Positions 1 through 11,479 are shown, counted from the first letter of the stretch. The stretch is 64,000 bases of DNA from Nageia nagi (GCA_050084985.1 JBITNC010000002.1:10354001-10418000); one strand, 5' to 3'. Program-made: numbers and translations. The notes: a model not told the origin generated them from the sequence alone.

Positions 1-865
1 ACTCTACTAATTTTTTCATCAAGCCCCTTCATAAAGCTCAATTCTGTAATCTTAATAATTCTATTAGATTGGTGAAGTTGCCTTCAAAAAGGGAGTAAAG
101 TTTGCATTCTTGGTGAATCCATTGTAACTAATTCCTTCTTAATAAAGTTGTTGAGAATTTTGTTTTGTTTTCATACTTTATTTATACATTACTCTTTATG
201 TCACTATAAGTATGGGCTTGGCATCTTAAGTGATGACTTTGAGTCTCATAATTTATTCACTAGCCAATTTAAAAACTTTGTTGTGCACACTTTGAAAGTT
301 TTTTATGGTAGTGAAATTATTCTCAAGGGGGGAGTGAAGGTTGAATTCTTATGTTTAATTCATGTTTATAATGACAACTTCATCCTTAAGAGGATATTTT
401 ATTGTATAGTTTTGATCTTAAATGTACACCTTCATGGTTAGTTCACATTGGCTTGGCATATTTGTGATGATGTATAGTGCATTATTGATCAGTTTATGGA
501 TGGCATTACTTAGTTCATTTATCTTATGATTGATATGAATGTTTATATGATGCATCTAACTGATCTTATGTATGAGCTTCTTACAGCTTGTAAGTGACTT
601 ACTTCAATTAGGCATGCTCATGAAGGCTCACATATCAAGTTAGTGTTGATAGACTATACTTATAATAAAATCAATTATGGTTAATGATTGTATTGTAAGC
701 CATTTTATCAAATGGTATTATAGTGCATCTCAAACTAAGATCTTACTTACTTTTCAAAGATGTACAAGTTCTCATCTACACATGTATCTCTTTGGAGGAG
801 AACTCTCTCTTACTTTCTCTTTCTTCTTTCTCTACACTCTATCCCAATATTACATTAAGGAAAAG
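1..865. other. Unassigned DNA, possibly the 3' end of an LTR element
   Basis: No recognisable protein domain was found in either strand. The longest open frame here (148-441, 97 codons) has no motif I recognise and an AT-driven composition. The segment ends in a short purine run (857-865) directly before an LTR that begins with TG. It may therefore be the 3' internal part of an LTR element whose body lies to the left of the window. Confidence 0.3.
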
Positions 866-1319
866 TGTTAGAATTTGTAATATAATATTGTGTAATATTT
901 CTCTTTAATATAAATTCACTTAATGCTTAAAGTATCTTTAGATATCTTAAAGTATTAAAGGAATAAATATAGAAAGAGGAATAAATATAGAAACATCTTT
1001 AATCTTACCCTTTTGTTAAATAGAGGTTAAAAGGTAGGTCTCTTCTTATAAATAGAGAGGTACCCCTCCTCTCATTGTAATGAAAAATAATTGTAAAGCT
1101 TTGTTTAGGGTTTGGAGAGAGGAGAGATTCTATAAGAGAGGTCCTTGGGAATAAGAAGATCTTAGTTAATGGATGTACTCCCAAGGAGGGAGGAACCACT
1201 TTATATTTTGTGTTATTTATGAGATTGGATTGTGTTAGTTTGTTATGGTGTTGATGTTGTAAGTGCTTTCTTGAGATCTTGGTAAACTAGAGATTAATTC
1301 AGAAAGAGTTAACTTCATC
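866..1319 (+). repeat. LTR of family A, copy 1 (3' or solo LTR)
   Basis: It starts with TGTTAGAATTTGTAAT, the same start as the LTR at 63640. It shares the same order of landmarks with the LTRs at 60649 and 63640: a hairpin near base 60 of the LTR (922-956 here), a TATA box (TATAAAT, 1047-1053), a purine-rich leader and a conserved block containing GGATGTACTCC. A purine run precedes it and no tRNA primer-binding site follows, so it looks like a 3' LTR or a solo LTR. The right end at about 1319 is set by alignment to copy 2 and may be off by several bases. Confidence 0.65.
1047..1053 (+). promoter_or_regulatory. TATA box of family A LTR copy 1
   Basis: TATAAAT followed by AGAG, at the equivalent place to 60871-60877 and 63865-63871 in the other two copies. 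Conservation between diverged copies supports a promoter role for the LTR. Confidence 0.5.
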
Positions 1320-1321
1320 AC

Positions 1322-1630
1322 ATTGATGGTCAAACAAAAATACAAGGAAACATAGCAAGATACATAAATAGTTATGTATGCAAAGAATGGGAATCAAATT
1401 GTGAATTTTACCATTGTACTGATGATAAATAAGACTTCATAGGTAGATAAATGAGTAGTTATATAGTTGTTGTTCCTAATAAAACTCTTAATGTTGGTGA
1501 TGAACTATTAGTTCACTATAATTATAAGATACTTACTTCGAGACATAAGGCACAAAGTTTGGAGTTAGGAGGTGTTCAAAATATAATAATTCATCCAAGA
1601 TCGAAGCCAAAAAAAAAAAAATGTGTATGA
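1322..1630 (+). pseudogene. SET-domain-like pseudogene fragment
   Basis: One reading frame of 103 codons runs through this interval with two in-frame TAA codons (about 1430 and 1448). The translation contains GNIARYIN, then SNCEF, and later GDELLVHYNY. This order resembles the C-terminal half of SET methyltransferase domains, where an RFIN-type motif and a GEEL..DY-type motif build the pseudoknot that binds S-adenosylmethionine. The usual N-H-S-C residues after RFIN are replaced by N-S-Y-V-C. The frame ends in a lysine stretch encoded by 13 consecutive A residues, which could instead be the poly(A) tail of a retrocopy. The 5' part is missing and an LTR abuts directly. SET homology is an inference from motifs. 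The fragment cannot be functional as it stands. Confidence 0.4.
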
Positions 1631-1735
1631 ATGGATGTATCAATTTGTATGTATAGATCATTTGTATGTTCAAATGTATTAATTTGTATATATGAATGTA
1701 TCAAATTATATGTATGGATGTATCAAATTACTCTA
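1621..1735. repeat. AT-rich minisatellite-like tract
   Basis: Degenerate repeats of a unit containing GAATGTATCAAATT and TGTATGGATGTATCAA occur three to four times. It is low-complexity sequence between the SET-like fragment and the transposase gene. Confidence 0.5.
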
Positions 1736-1892
1736 CATTTGTTACACTTATTTTTAATCATGAATTAATTGTTTGTAACAACAAATTTAACAAGCAACAA
1801 ATAGTCATTGTGAGCACTCAAGAATGATAATTATTACACCAACATTACATCGAAATAATATAAGTAGGATAGATAAGAAGATACAATAAAAA

Positions 1893-2924
1893 GCATGGAC
1901 CCTTGAACAATATGCACAATTTATGTATGAATCAAATCCAATAGCTCTTATTCAAATACCTATGTGGGATTCATGCACTAATGATGGTTAATTAAGAGAG
2001 GATAATTTTGGTGATGATGATGATTATGATAATGATCATGAAGAAAATATAATTGATGGTTTACTTGATTCCCTTTATGTTCTTGATGATGATGATGAAA
2101 GAGATGATGATTTAGAAAGGGATAGCATGTATAGTGCTTTTGAAACTAAATTATATGAAAGAACAAGCATAAATTTATTATCGATGATCCTACTTCTAAT
2201 GAATATAAAAGCTAAACATGGATGGTCATATAGAAGTTTCACTTCTCTTCTAAGGTATGAATTTTATTTTATTTTCTTATATTTTAATTTCTATCAAATT
2301 AACTACATAAATTATTCTTCATTGGTATTATAGATTACTAAAAGAAAAGTTGTTATCAAGTGATAATGTCATCCTGGATTCATGCAAAAAGGTACATGAT
2401 ATTTTGAAGGATGTAAGGGTGTAGTATAATTCATACTATGCATGTATTAATGATTGCATATTGTATAGAGGAGAAGAATATGATATGAAGATAGAATATC
2501 CAAAGTGTAAAGAATCATGATACCATGAAAAAGGGGGGAAAAATCCAAATAAGGTTATTTGTGTTATGCCAATCATTCCTAGGTTGGTGTGAATATTCTA
2601 ATTTAAGTCACTTGTAAAATTAATGGACTGGTATGCAAGAAATAGAAGTGAAAAAGTTATGTTGTGTATACCTGTAGATAGTAAAGTAATGAAACATATA
2701 GAGAAAAAGTGGCTCAAGAAATTTAAATATGGACTTAAGAGTGTCAGATTGGGTTTAGTAATTGATGGTGTTAATCTATTTTCAAATCAAACATCCATTT
2801 ATTCATGTTGGCCTATTGTTATAATCAATTATAACATACCTTTAGGATTTCTATAAGAAAAAAATATTTAATGTTGGTTGTTATAGTCCCTAAAAGGAAA
2901 CAAGTTAAACACACGGATACCTAT
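1893..2924 (+). pseudogene. CACTA (En/Spm) transposase, 5' part, interrupted by insertion
   Basis: The translation begins within an acidic region (about 1999-2120, many Asp/Glu codons). It continues through SINLLSMILLLMNIKAKHGW, a CACTA tnp2 landmark, to a GT-AG intron at 2255-2333. Downstream follow YACINDCILYRGEEYD, MDWYARNRSEK, and VRLGLVIDGVNLFSNQTSIY with WPIVIINYNIP, which match the Transposase_21 (TNP2/TNPD) family. Several stops and frameshifts interrupt it. Coding stops at the 5 bp CCTAT target site of the Tat element and resumes at 26543. In the intact gene the D-T-Y residues before 2925 would join L-K-L-V-I-D-E-L after 26547. The family protein binds and cuts transposon ends. No CACTA terminal inverted repeats were found. 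Confidence 0.8.
2255..2333 (+). other. Intron 1 of the CACTA transposase gene
   Basis: It is a 79 bp AT-rich segment with GTATGA at the 5' end and a TTATAG 3' end. Tnp2-like protein similarity breaks at the donor and resumes directly after the acceptor (LLKEKLLSSDN...), so the splice assignment is well supported. Confidence 0.65.
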
Positions 2925-3165
2925 TATATTTTTTCATAATCACACTTTAAGTTGGGGTAATACATCATCATTCTTTTATTCTTTCATTCTTTTCACAAAT
3001 TCTTTCTATTCTAATTCTATCCCCTTTGACATAAAATCTGAATTTGTTATAAGCCCTTAATCTGAAGAATTTTGGGAGTTATTAGCAATCAGCTGCTGTA
3101 TATATAATTCAGCTATTATATAAGCAAGTCTTTATCTTAGATATTTTACCTTGTAAAATTCTTGA

Positions 3166-3375
3166 CAAATTATTCAAGAGTTGTATAAATACAAAGTGTC
3201 TAGGAGTTATGTAAATACAATGTGTTCGAAATTTGTGTAAATACAAAGTGTTCAAAAGTTGTGTAAATACAAAGTGTTCAGAAGTTATGTAAATACAAAG
3301 TGTATAGGAAGTTGTGTAAATACAAAGTGGCTAGGAGTTGTGTAAATACAAAGCATCTAGGAGTTATGTAAATGT
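3166..3375 (+). repeat. 26-27 bp tandem array in the left Tat LTR
   Basis: About eight copies of a unit containing GTTATGTAAATACAAAGTGT and AGGAGTTGT. The same array is present at 24890-25095 in the right LTR, so it predates insertion. Confidence 0.8.
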
Positions 3376-3379
3376 AGGT

Positions 3380-3775
3380 CTAAGATATCAAACAAAGCCC
3401 ATTGATTTTGAGCGATGACATCATAATTTTTAAAGAAAATCAATGGGTCTTGGAATAAGTAATGGAGAGTGAAGATTCACGAAGATATCAAATAGAGCCC
3501 ATTGATTTTGAGTGATGACATCATAATTTTTGGCAAAAATTAGTGGGTCCTAAACAAGTAATGACAGGTGAAGATTCATAAAGATATCAAATAAAGCCCA
3601 TTGATTTTGAGTAATGACATCATAATTTTTGGTAAAAAATCAACGGATCTTTAAATAAGTAATGGCAGGTGAAGATTCATGAAGATATCAAAAAAAGCCT
3701 ATTAATTTTGAGCAATGATGTCATAGTTTTTGGTAAAAATTAGTAGGTCTCAGAAGAGCTAAATCATCAATAAAG
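3380..3775 (+). repeat. Four 100 bp tandem units with hairpin and TGACRTCA core
   Basis: Each unit has CCCATTGATTTT, a TGACATCA or TGATGTCA core (3416, 3516, 3615 and 3716, spacing close to 100 bp) and then a complementary AAAATCAATGGG-like arm. The arms could pair into a hairpin. The right LTR has the same four units at about 25104-25495. Confidence 0.8.
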
Positions 3776-5246
3776 CCCAAAAAAAGGAAATAAGACTCAC
3801 CAAACTAAGGAAAGAATAATGGGAAAGAAGTAACACCCAAGTCCACATGATATTAAGTGTTTGACCCCTGAGGCCTTGTTAATGTGTCGACTCCAACTCA
3901 TTTCCACATAACAGTGGTAGTTCCTTCTTGAAGTAAGTTGATATATTATTCATAAATCCCCATTACTTTGTTCATTCATAATTGTAGTATGGATCATCAA
4001 TAGTTGCAAAGAAGTAGATAGCTACCGATAGGGCACAGTACCAGATCATACCTATCAAATTATAGATGAGTACTCATTCAATTAGATACAATGCCATTTT
4101 CAATCAACTACAGGGTCAAAGAAGGAGGAGTCAATGGTATGTTAGAAGGATTACGGATCTATGAACATGAATATTTAGAAATTACAAATTCCCAAAGTCA
4201 TGTTGTTGGTACTTATTCACTGTGTAATCTGACACAGTTGTAGTATTTATTATGAATAGTTTTCTTCGCTAGCCACATTCAAGATATGTAATTATGTATA
4301 TTAATGAGATACAACCACCCAATAGTGGAGAAAGATGTATAAATGGTAAACTGTTAGAAATTAAAAAGGTTTGAAATTTTAGCAAATTTGCCTAGATTTA
4401 TGAGATGCTTTCACATATGATAATACAAATAGATAATGCTTTGCCATCCTACAACAAGTGGCTATTTATTACTTTTGTGAATATTATGTGTGAGATGTTT
4501 TCTTAAAATTATGGCTATGTATTATGATTGCAAGATCGTAAGGGTAAGATAGTTTACTATTCTTGATCCTGGCTATGTATTGCTACTTGTGTTGCAATGC
4601 CTAGGTTGTATATTTCTTATTTTAAGTCTCACTTTAGTTTGCTAATCTCTTTCCTATAAAAATTTTACCTTTTTATCTCTTTCTTATTACTTTAAACCTT
4701 CATAATAGATAGGAATCCTTCTATAATTTGGAGATTGAGAAAAAAACCAACACGAGCACATTTCCACCACCTTTTGCTCTTTCAAGGAACCTACTATTGC
4801 GAGTAGTGGAGAACACGACTAGAACAAACCCTTTAAGGTTACACTATACTGATCAATAGTAGAACATTCCATTTTTAGCATGCCCAATGGGACCTAAACT
4901 AAATTCCATATTTAGCAGGTGTAGATAAGCCAGATAGCCATGTCTAGTGGGCTATCAATTAGATCCTTCAAAGATTATATGGTTCTTTTAACCTTATTGG
5001 CAACTCTATTTTCAACCAGTCAACATTTTTAACCTTGGTACCTCAAGAATGCTAGCTTACTAAAAGTAATGCCATAAATTCCCTTAGACAACTTAGATCC
5101 CAAGAGCTATCAGTTCCTCACAGGAGGACCATGTGAAAGATCTATCAAGTTGTATCACATATAGTCCCCTTAAGGGAAATCCCACTATCAATAGTAGTAT
5201 TTGATTCAATCCTAGAGAATCCTTCACCTCCTACTTTACTCTAAGT

Positions 5247-6763
5247 ATGGCTTAGCCAACAAACTTTCCTTCTTGGAATAATGGTCATCCTTTAGTTATT
5301 GCTGCTAATTCCCTTGCTATACCTTAAGTAGATTGTAAAGTTCTACCTAAGTATGATGGATTTGGTAAGACACCATATGAAGATTATCAAGATGTATATT
5401 TGCTGGCTTCAATTTTTGATATCATTGATGAACATATTATTATCACACTCTTTTGAAGGCAAAGTAGCTGAATGATTCAAAACTCTCACCCCCCAATCTA
5501 TAAATTCATGGGGAGAGTTATGTCAAGCTTTAATTAAAATATTCATTACAGATGGTGATGATAGCACGTTCTTTAGTCTTATAACATGTATCAAAAGATA
5601 TCTTCATGATTCCATTGATGATTTCAATATCATATTTGAGAGAACATAGAAATCTATACTAGTAAGGATTAGACCAACAAGTGCACAAGCTTTGGTGTAT
5701 TATAGAAAGGTATTTCTCCTGGACCTTAATATGCTTATTGTTATGTCATGAGATACCTTCCCATATGTTTATCAGATAGCAAAAGCTTCCAAATATACTT
5801 TGGTATCCTCTGAAAAGATACAACCTAGAACCATTATACCTTTATTTCTTAATTTACCTCCTAAATAAGCTCCATAAATTGCTCATCTTGGATTTTTAGC
5901 CTTACCACCTTCTCTCAAACCTATTGTTTATAATCAGTTACTAGCATTACTTGCTCTTGTATCTACTAGTACTAGTACTGATCCTAAATCTAAAGAAGAG
6001 GAAAGAATAAGGCAATTAGAGATAACTACTAGGAATCTCACCAATAAGCCCACTTTGTAAGAAAGGTAGAATCAAGGTTTTAATTACAAAAGATATGATA
6101 ATTAGTATCAACCTAGATTCAAGCCTAAGGTGAACTAGTTAGAATAGTCAAACATCCCCAAAATAATTGAGAATGTTATCATGACTAGTTTTGCAGAAAG
6201 TGTTACTTCAAGCATTATGGAATGGTGTTCACCATGCTCAGCTCTTCATTTTCCAAATTCATGTTCAATTTATCAACATCAATATCTAAGATTGCATTCT
6301 GACCAAATGGTGGAACCTACAATAGTTCCTACTGCTGATCTCATAATGGTAAAGTTTTGGCTTTCAAGATATGCTAGAGAATAAGCAAATTATGTTCAAA
6401 CTAGAGCTACTTCAATGATTTCATAGCAACCCCCAAGCTACTCAACAAGATTGAACATCTATTCTAGTACAACTAGAACCTAAGAAAGCTAAGGTTCCCT
6501 TAGCTCAACCTTAGAATCAATAATATCAAGTGCCATCACATTCGGGTAATATTTCTCAAAATTTGGGTGATGTTTTCTAGCATCCAAGTAATGTTTCTCA
6601 AAATCTAGGTACTAATATCTTGGCTAAAACAAACCCTGCTTCAGTCAGAAAAGAAGTCCTAGAGAAAGAGAGACTTAGCATGTTGAGGTATCCTTTTATT
6701 ACTAATTATCATAAAGAAAAGGCCACTCAATAATTCAAAACACACCAACAAGTAGAATCTAGT
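5247..6763 (+). pseudogene. Tat-like element gag remnant
   Basis: An ATG at 5247 opens a frame reading MA-stop-PTNFPSWNNGHPL. It continues with LPKYDGFGKTPYEDYQDVYL and, after a frameshift near 5450, WGELCQALIKIF. This pattern (a folded capsid core with F/Y-rich helices and a W-G-E-L-C motif) fits the retrotransposon Gag family. Two early stops, TAG and TAA, each sit where CAG or CAA (Gln) would be expected. Further on, a WCSPCSALHFPNSC segment near 6220 resembles a degraded zinc knuckle. The protein would have formed the nucleocapsid shell. Many stops make it inactive. Exact boundaries are uncertain. Confidence 0.6.
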
Positions 6764-7417
6764 ATGTTTGTACCATACGCTCCATATATTATTATGGAAG
6801 AATTAAAGAAAACTCCTTCTAAGATGCCTATATTTGATGCATTAAAGATACCAAGTCAATTAGACCTTTTACAAAAAGCTTTGAAATTAAAAAATAGTAA
6901 GAAGAGGGTAAATGAGGGAAATCTTGTATTTGTAATATCTGATGATGTCCCTCCAGCTCTAATAGGTATAATAAGACCTCCACCATTCTATTTATCCCTA
7001 AGATTAAAAGGTTGGGTAGTAAATAATTATATGATAGATATCAGAGCTACGATAACTAGGATCCCTAAAGTTGTTGTAAATGAAATAAAACTATATATTA
7101 CAAGATGTATTGATGGTGTCATACAATTGGATTCTTCCTATGTAGATGTTGTTGGTAGTGTTAAAGGAGTCTCTATAAATTTGAATGCTTTTCTTGACAT
7201 TTGTGTTATCCAAGATATCATTATGGTTGATCTTCCACCTTTGTTTGGAATATGTCTTTCTAAAGAATTCATAGCTAAATTAGGAGGGTACTTAGCTTTA
7301 GACTATACTCATCTTTTACTTCGCTTCCAAGACAAACAAATAAAAATTTTGAATGAGGGCACCAAAAGTGTTAATCTTAAGAAGATAATAGAACAAAACT
7401 CTATGAATGATCCCTAA
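6764..7417 (+). pseudogene. Tat-like element protease region
   Basis: This 217-codon open segment follows gag. It includes a retropepsin-like motif reading V-N-N-Y-M-I-D-I-R-A-T, where family members usually have D-S-G-A. The catalytic Asp is retained, but the following Ser and Gly are changed to Ile and Arg, which should abolish the active-site loop. Later residues, with an I-I-M-V-D-L-P-P-L-F-G-I-C-L-S stretch and a final L-L-R-F, match the C-terminal pattern of plant gypsy protease-linker regions. The surviving open frame is probably chance. It stops four bases before the next domain frame. Confidence 0.55.
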
Positions 7418-7420
7418 CTT

Positions 7421-7970
7421 GTGAAAATATTTGAAAGGGACACACTTAGAGAATCACTACTAACAATTGAAGTTCTTTCAGCAAATGACTTAAATTATCA
7501 AGTCATAGATGTTGGCATGGATAATTATTATTTATATGAAGATACTCAACCAATATTAATCATAGCTAAAAAAGAACATGAGATATGGATAATGTACTTT
7601 GATGGATATAGATGTAAGCATGGATGTGGAGCTAGAGTTGTATTTAAGTCTTTAGAGGGACATATGAAAAGGTTATCCTTCATATTCACATGGATTTGTA
7701 CAAATAATGCTACTGAGTATGAAGCCCTTTATTTAAGGTTATCCAAAGCAATTAATATAGGAATTCGATATCTAATTATCCATGGTGATTTAGAATTGAT
7801 CATAAAGCAAGTTAAAAACTAGATTAGTGCAAAACATCATTATGTGAAGAATTACAGGAATAAAATTTGGGATTTATTATAGTCATTCTTGGCTATCAAT
7901 TTTATATCTATTCCTAAAAGGTACAACCAAATAGCTGATGCACTTGTTGGGAGAGGGCTCAATATAATCT
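7421..7970 (+). pseudogene. Archaeal-type RNase H domain upstream of reverse transcriptase
   Basis: The translation shows W-I-M-Y-F-D-G with G-C-G-A-R-V-V, then T-N-N-A-T-E-Y-E-A-L, then I-I-H-G-D-L-E-L-I-I-K-Q-V. After an in-frame TAG at 7820 it reads I-P-K-R-Y-N-Q-I-A-D-A-L. These are the four acidic positions (D, E, D, D) and surrounding motifs of the archaeal-type (plant-like) RNase H used by Tat-group retrotransposons to digest the RNA of RNA:DNA hybrids. In Tat elements this domain normally follows the reverse transcriptase and gypsy RNase H; here it lies between protease and reverse transcriptase. All four acidic residues remain, but two stops truncate it. Confidence 0.75.
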
Positions 7971-8049
7971 TGCTTATTATAAAAGAGGAGCTCTTAGAGT
8001 TAAATTTCAATGTAGGCCTTTAGTACCTAATGCTACAAATTTCTAGCAA

Positions 8050-9256
8050 GTATTTGACTCTAATGAGCTTATTATGAATTTCCTTTTGGATGAAGCAGTG
8101 GCTCACACTTTTGGTATTCAAAAATTTCTTGATTATTTTTAAGAATCAAATGTTATTCAACTCAAAAATAATATTATACCAAAAGAATTACTCTCTTTTG
8201 AAAGACTATTTGATTTAGAAGATGTCCAAAAAGATAAATCTTTGGCCATCCTGAAGGAGAATTATGTTGAGCTGAAAATAGAACCCGATAAATATATTAA
8301 AGTTGGTTTAGAGTCTTTAGATGAAGAAAAAGATGTTATGTCTCAAATTTATCATAAGTTTTCTAAAGTGATTGCCTGGACTTATGATGACCTTAAGACA
8401 TATGATAAGAGTGTCATCCAACACATAATTAAGCTTGAAATAGATGCCAAACCATATAGGCAAAAATAAAGGCCAATCAATCCAAAAATAGAGCAAGCTA
8501 TGAAATAAGAATTGATCAAGCTGCTTAATTCAAAAATCATTTATCCTATCAAACACTCTTCTTGGATTGCAAATCTAGTTCCTATTAGAAATAAAAGTGG
8601 AGAAATCAAACTATGTGTTGATTTTAGAAATTTAAATCAATTATCTCTCAAAGATAATTATCCTCTCCCATCTATGGAGCAGATTCTACATACAGTAGTT
8701 AGAGCTTGCTATTTTTCAATGATTGATGGTTACTCAAGATTCAACCAAATTCAAGTGAAAGATGAGGATCAATACAAAATTGCATTTACAACCAAATGGA
8801 GGATATTTGCTTTTCAAAGAATGCCTTTTGGTCTTTTTAATGCAGGAGCTACCTTTCAAAGAACTATAGATCATGCATTTGGTGAACTAATAAATAAGAT
8901 TATACTGGTCTATCTAGATGATACCATAATGTTCTCTAGAAATAGAAAGGATAATTTGAAACATCTAAAGTAAGTTTTTGAAAGATGCATAAAATTTGGC
9001 ATTTCAATAAATCCAAAAAAATAGTTTTTATAGTTAATCAAGGAAAATTACTTGGCCACATTATTTCAAAGGAGGGATTAGTAATGGATCCAAATAGATT
9101 AAAAGCTATTGAAGCATTGTCTCTCCCTTCCAATAAGAAAGCCTTGCAATCATTCCTTGGTCAGATCAATTTTGTTAGAAAATTCATTAATTATTTTTCA
9201 AAAATTGTATTCCCAATCACTTCAATGCTAAAAAAGGATGTTGTATTCTCTTGGTG
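8050..9256 (+). pseudogene. Tat-like element reverse transcriptase
   Basis: Recognisable motifs in order are CVDFRNLNQLSLKDNYPLP, FSMIDGYSRFNQI, QRMPFGLFNAGATFQ and LVYLDDTIMFS. The first catalytic Asp (in MIDGYS) and both Asp of YLDD are kept. A thumb/connection part follows (LGHIISKEGL, LQSFLGQINFVRKFI) after a frameshift near 8974. Stops near 8467 and 8506 fit CAA or AAA-type codons that changed. An upstream segment (8242-8466) has the I-A-W-T-Y-D-D-L-K and A-K-P-Y-R-Q residues that precede plant gypsy RT. It would have copied element RNA into DNA. Confidence 0.85.
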
Positions 9257-9289
9257 ATTGAAGCAAAAATAGCTTTTAAAGAAATTAAA

Positions 9290-9720
9290 AGGGCTATAAT
9301 AGAAGATCTTGGGCTCAAAAATCCTAATATGTCAAAAGATTTTATCATGTAAGCATATGGAGCAAATATGAGTATTGTTGAAATTCTAGCATAGAAAGAT
9401 GATAACAAAGAGGAACATCCCATTGCCTTTCATACCCAAACATTGCATTAACACTAGCAAAGGTACTTATTTATTGAAAAGCAAGTGTTTTTCATGATGA
9501 AGGAACTGAAAAAATTCAAACATTATGTCTTCCATAATAGAATCCTTGTATTTACTACCCATCTGAATGTAAGAAAGTATATTATACAAAGAGATCTAAG
9601 TGAAGGAAAGGCTAGTTAGACTACTAAAATAATGGAATAGGATGTAGAAATTAAGCCAACCAAGCTAATTAGAGGTAGGGATCTCTATAAAAATATAGCT
9701 AAAGCTTCACATATGATTGT
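9290..9720 (+). pseudogene. Tat-like element gypsy-type RNase H remnant
   Basis: Pieces in shifting frames read EHPIAFHTQTLH, LFIEKQVFFMMKELKKFKHY and ILVFTTHLNVRKYI. These match the E-K-E-L-L-A-V, K-F-R-H-Y and Y-T-D-H-x-x-L segments of Ty3/gypsy RNase H. The Asp of the T-D-H motif is replaced by Thr here. The domain follows RT directly, so the element carries two RNase H domains, one on either side of RT. Confidence 0.6.
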
Positions 9721-9799
9721 TGTTATAGAGGATAAACAACAACTCAATGAAAAAAGTGATTGGTTTAAGTAAATTATTTATTATTTTCAAACTAGTAAG

Positions 9800-10990
9800 T
9801 GTCCTAAAAAATTGGACAAATTTCAGAGAAGGAGATTCAAGCTACATGCCCACAAGTTTATGATGATATATGATTGATTGTATAGAAATTTTTTTGATCA
9901 AACCTTATTAAGATGTGTGACTCATGATGAATTCTGGAGAATATTGCATGAATTTCATTATGGATTTTCTAGCAAACATTACAATGAACCAACTACAGTA
10001 GTAAAAGTATTAAAAGTTGGATATTAATGGCCTACCATATTTCAAAATTCATTAAATATTGCCCAAGAGTGTGACAAATGCATTAGATTTATGGGAAAGA
10101 GAAGATATGCTACCATGCCTCTTATACCTATGGTAGTTGAGGAACCCTTTCAACAATGGGGTATGGACTTCTTTGGTATTATAAACCTAAATTCCTTAGT
10201 AGGCCATAAATTCATTTTGACTACGATAGACTACTTCACTAGATAGTTAGAAGTTATGCTATTTAAGAATGTAGATCAAGAACCAGTGATAGAAATGATT
10301 AAGAGAATAATCACTCGCTTTGGAATCCCATAGGATATTGTCTCGTATAATGGTCTAGCATTTATTAGAGGTAACTTGTCAAATTTTGTTACTGAATATA
10401 GGATATATTGGTTATTCTCTTCATATTATTACCTATAAGTAATGGGTTAGCTGAATCAATTAATAAAAATTTAACCTAGATCATCAAAAGAACAATTGAA
10501 AGGAATACTAGATAATGGCACACATAATTGGACTTTGCATTATGGGCATATAGAATCAATATTAAATTAGCAATCAAAACATCCCATATGCACTGGTATA
10601 TGGTAAAAGACCTGTGTTGCCTATACCGGAGGAACATAACTTTGAGCCATTACAATTCAGGTATAATTAGCTCCTAAAATTGGAGAAAAATCAAAAAAAG
10701 CTTATGATTCATTTTAGCATTGCCAACACATTATCAAGAAATGGTTTGATAAAAAAAGTCTTCCTGAGTGAAGTTTGGACCAGGTGACATTATTTTCAAA
10801 TGGAATGAGGAAAGAACAAAGCTCAGAAGACATCAAAAATTTAATTCTCTTTAGAGTAGGCCTTATATCATCACTCAAGCTATGCAAAGTAATGCATTCA
10901 TATTGTAAGACATCATCAGGTCCCAAGAAGTATCTATTCCTATTAACAGGATCTATTTGAAACATTATCAGGTGATAAAGTGATTTTGTA
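9800..10990 (+). pseudogene. Tat-like element integrase remnant
   Basis: A zinc-binding H-x3-H...C-x2-C pattern is visible (LHEFHY ... QECDKC). The catalytic core follows with WGMDFFGIIN, TTIDYFTR and FGIP plus stop and DIVSYNG, then NGLAESINKNL. A C-terminal segment near 10783 reads GPGDIIFKWNE and later YIITQA, INRIYLKHY, matching the GPY/F-type end of plant gypsy integrases. Integrase joins the DNA copy to the chromosome. Multiple stops and frameshifts inactivate it. Confidence 0.7.
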
Positions 10991-11479
10991 GCACCCACCA
11001 TATATTGTAAAGTGTAAATACTTTCAAAAAAAATTGACATCTTATAGGCATAGTTACCAAAAAGTATGTAGCTGTTAATGTTTAGTATTAATTTAGCATG
11101 ATCTAGGGTTAATGCCAGTGTGTTGCTCGATCATAAACTAAATAAGGCAGCATTTAAGGAAAGATTTCCTCAAATTTCATAAATCATCACATGATTACCA
11201 TAAATTAAGTTCGATATGCTTTCAGCTGACTCATCCAACTTATGCTAGCTCAATCCATACAATGCATGGATCTCTACATCCCCAAACATTAATTTTCATT
11301 AATAGAAATCTAACAAACCGTGAATGAATAAAACTTTTTGCATACTCTCTAACTCAACACTTAGCCATTTTTGAGCATACAAGTTTCCAGAGCATTCAAA
11401 GCTTACAAATTCTAGAGTTGAGTAAAGTGAGAAGATAGAGAATTGTAGGAGCTTGTACAGTGTGATTATAGTCTCAAAT

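Larger units (their letters stand above)
2925..4861 (+). repeat. Left LTR of the Tat-like element
   Basis: It aligns with 24649-26542 over its whole length, including two internal tandem arrays. The first bases are TATATT here but TGTATT in the right copy, so the original TG start has mutated. The exact 3' end is uncertain because the last 10-15 bases differ between copies, and no clean primer-binding site is readable. Confidence 0.8.

Noticed and set aside
1640-1890. CACTA-type terminal inverted repeats for the transposase
   Set aside because: A CACTC word occurs near 1815, but no complementary end was found after 28915, so no terminus is called.
3166-3375. Tandem 26-27 bp repeats as a CRISPR array
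   Set aside because: No distinct spacers, units are head-to-tail and degenerate, and they lie in an LTR of a plant retrotransposon.
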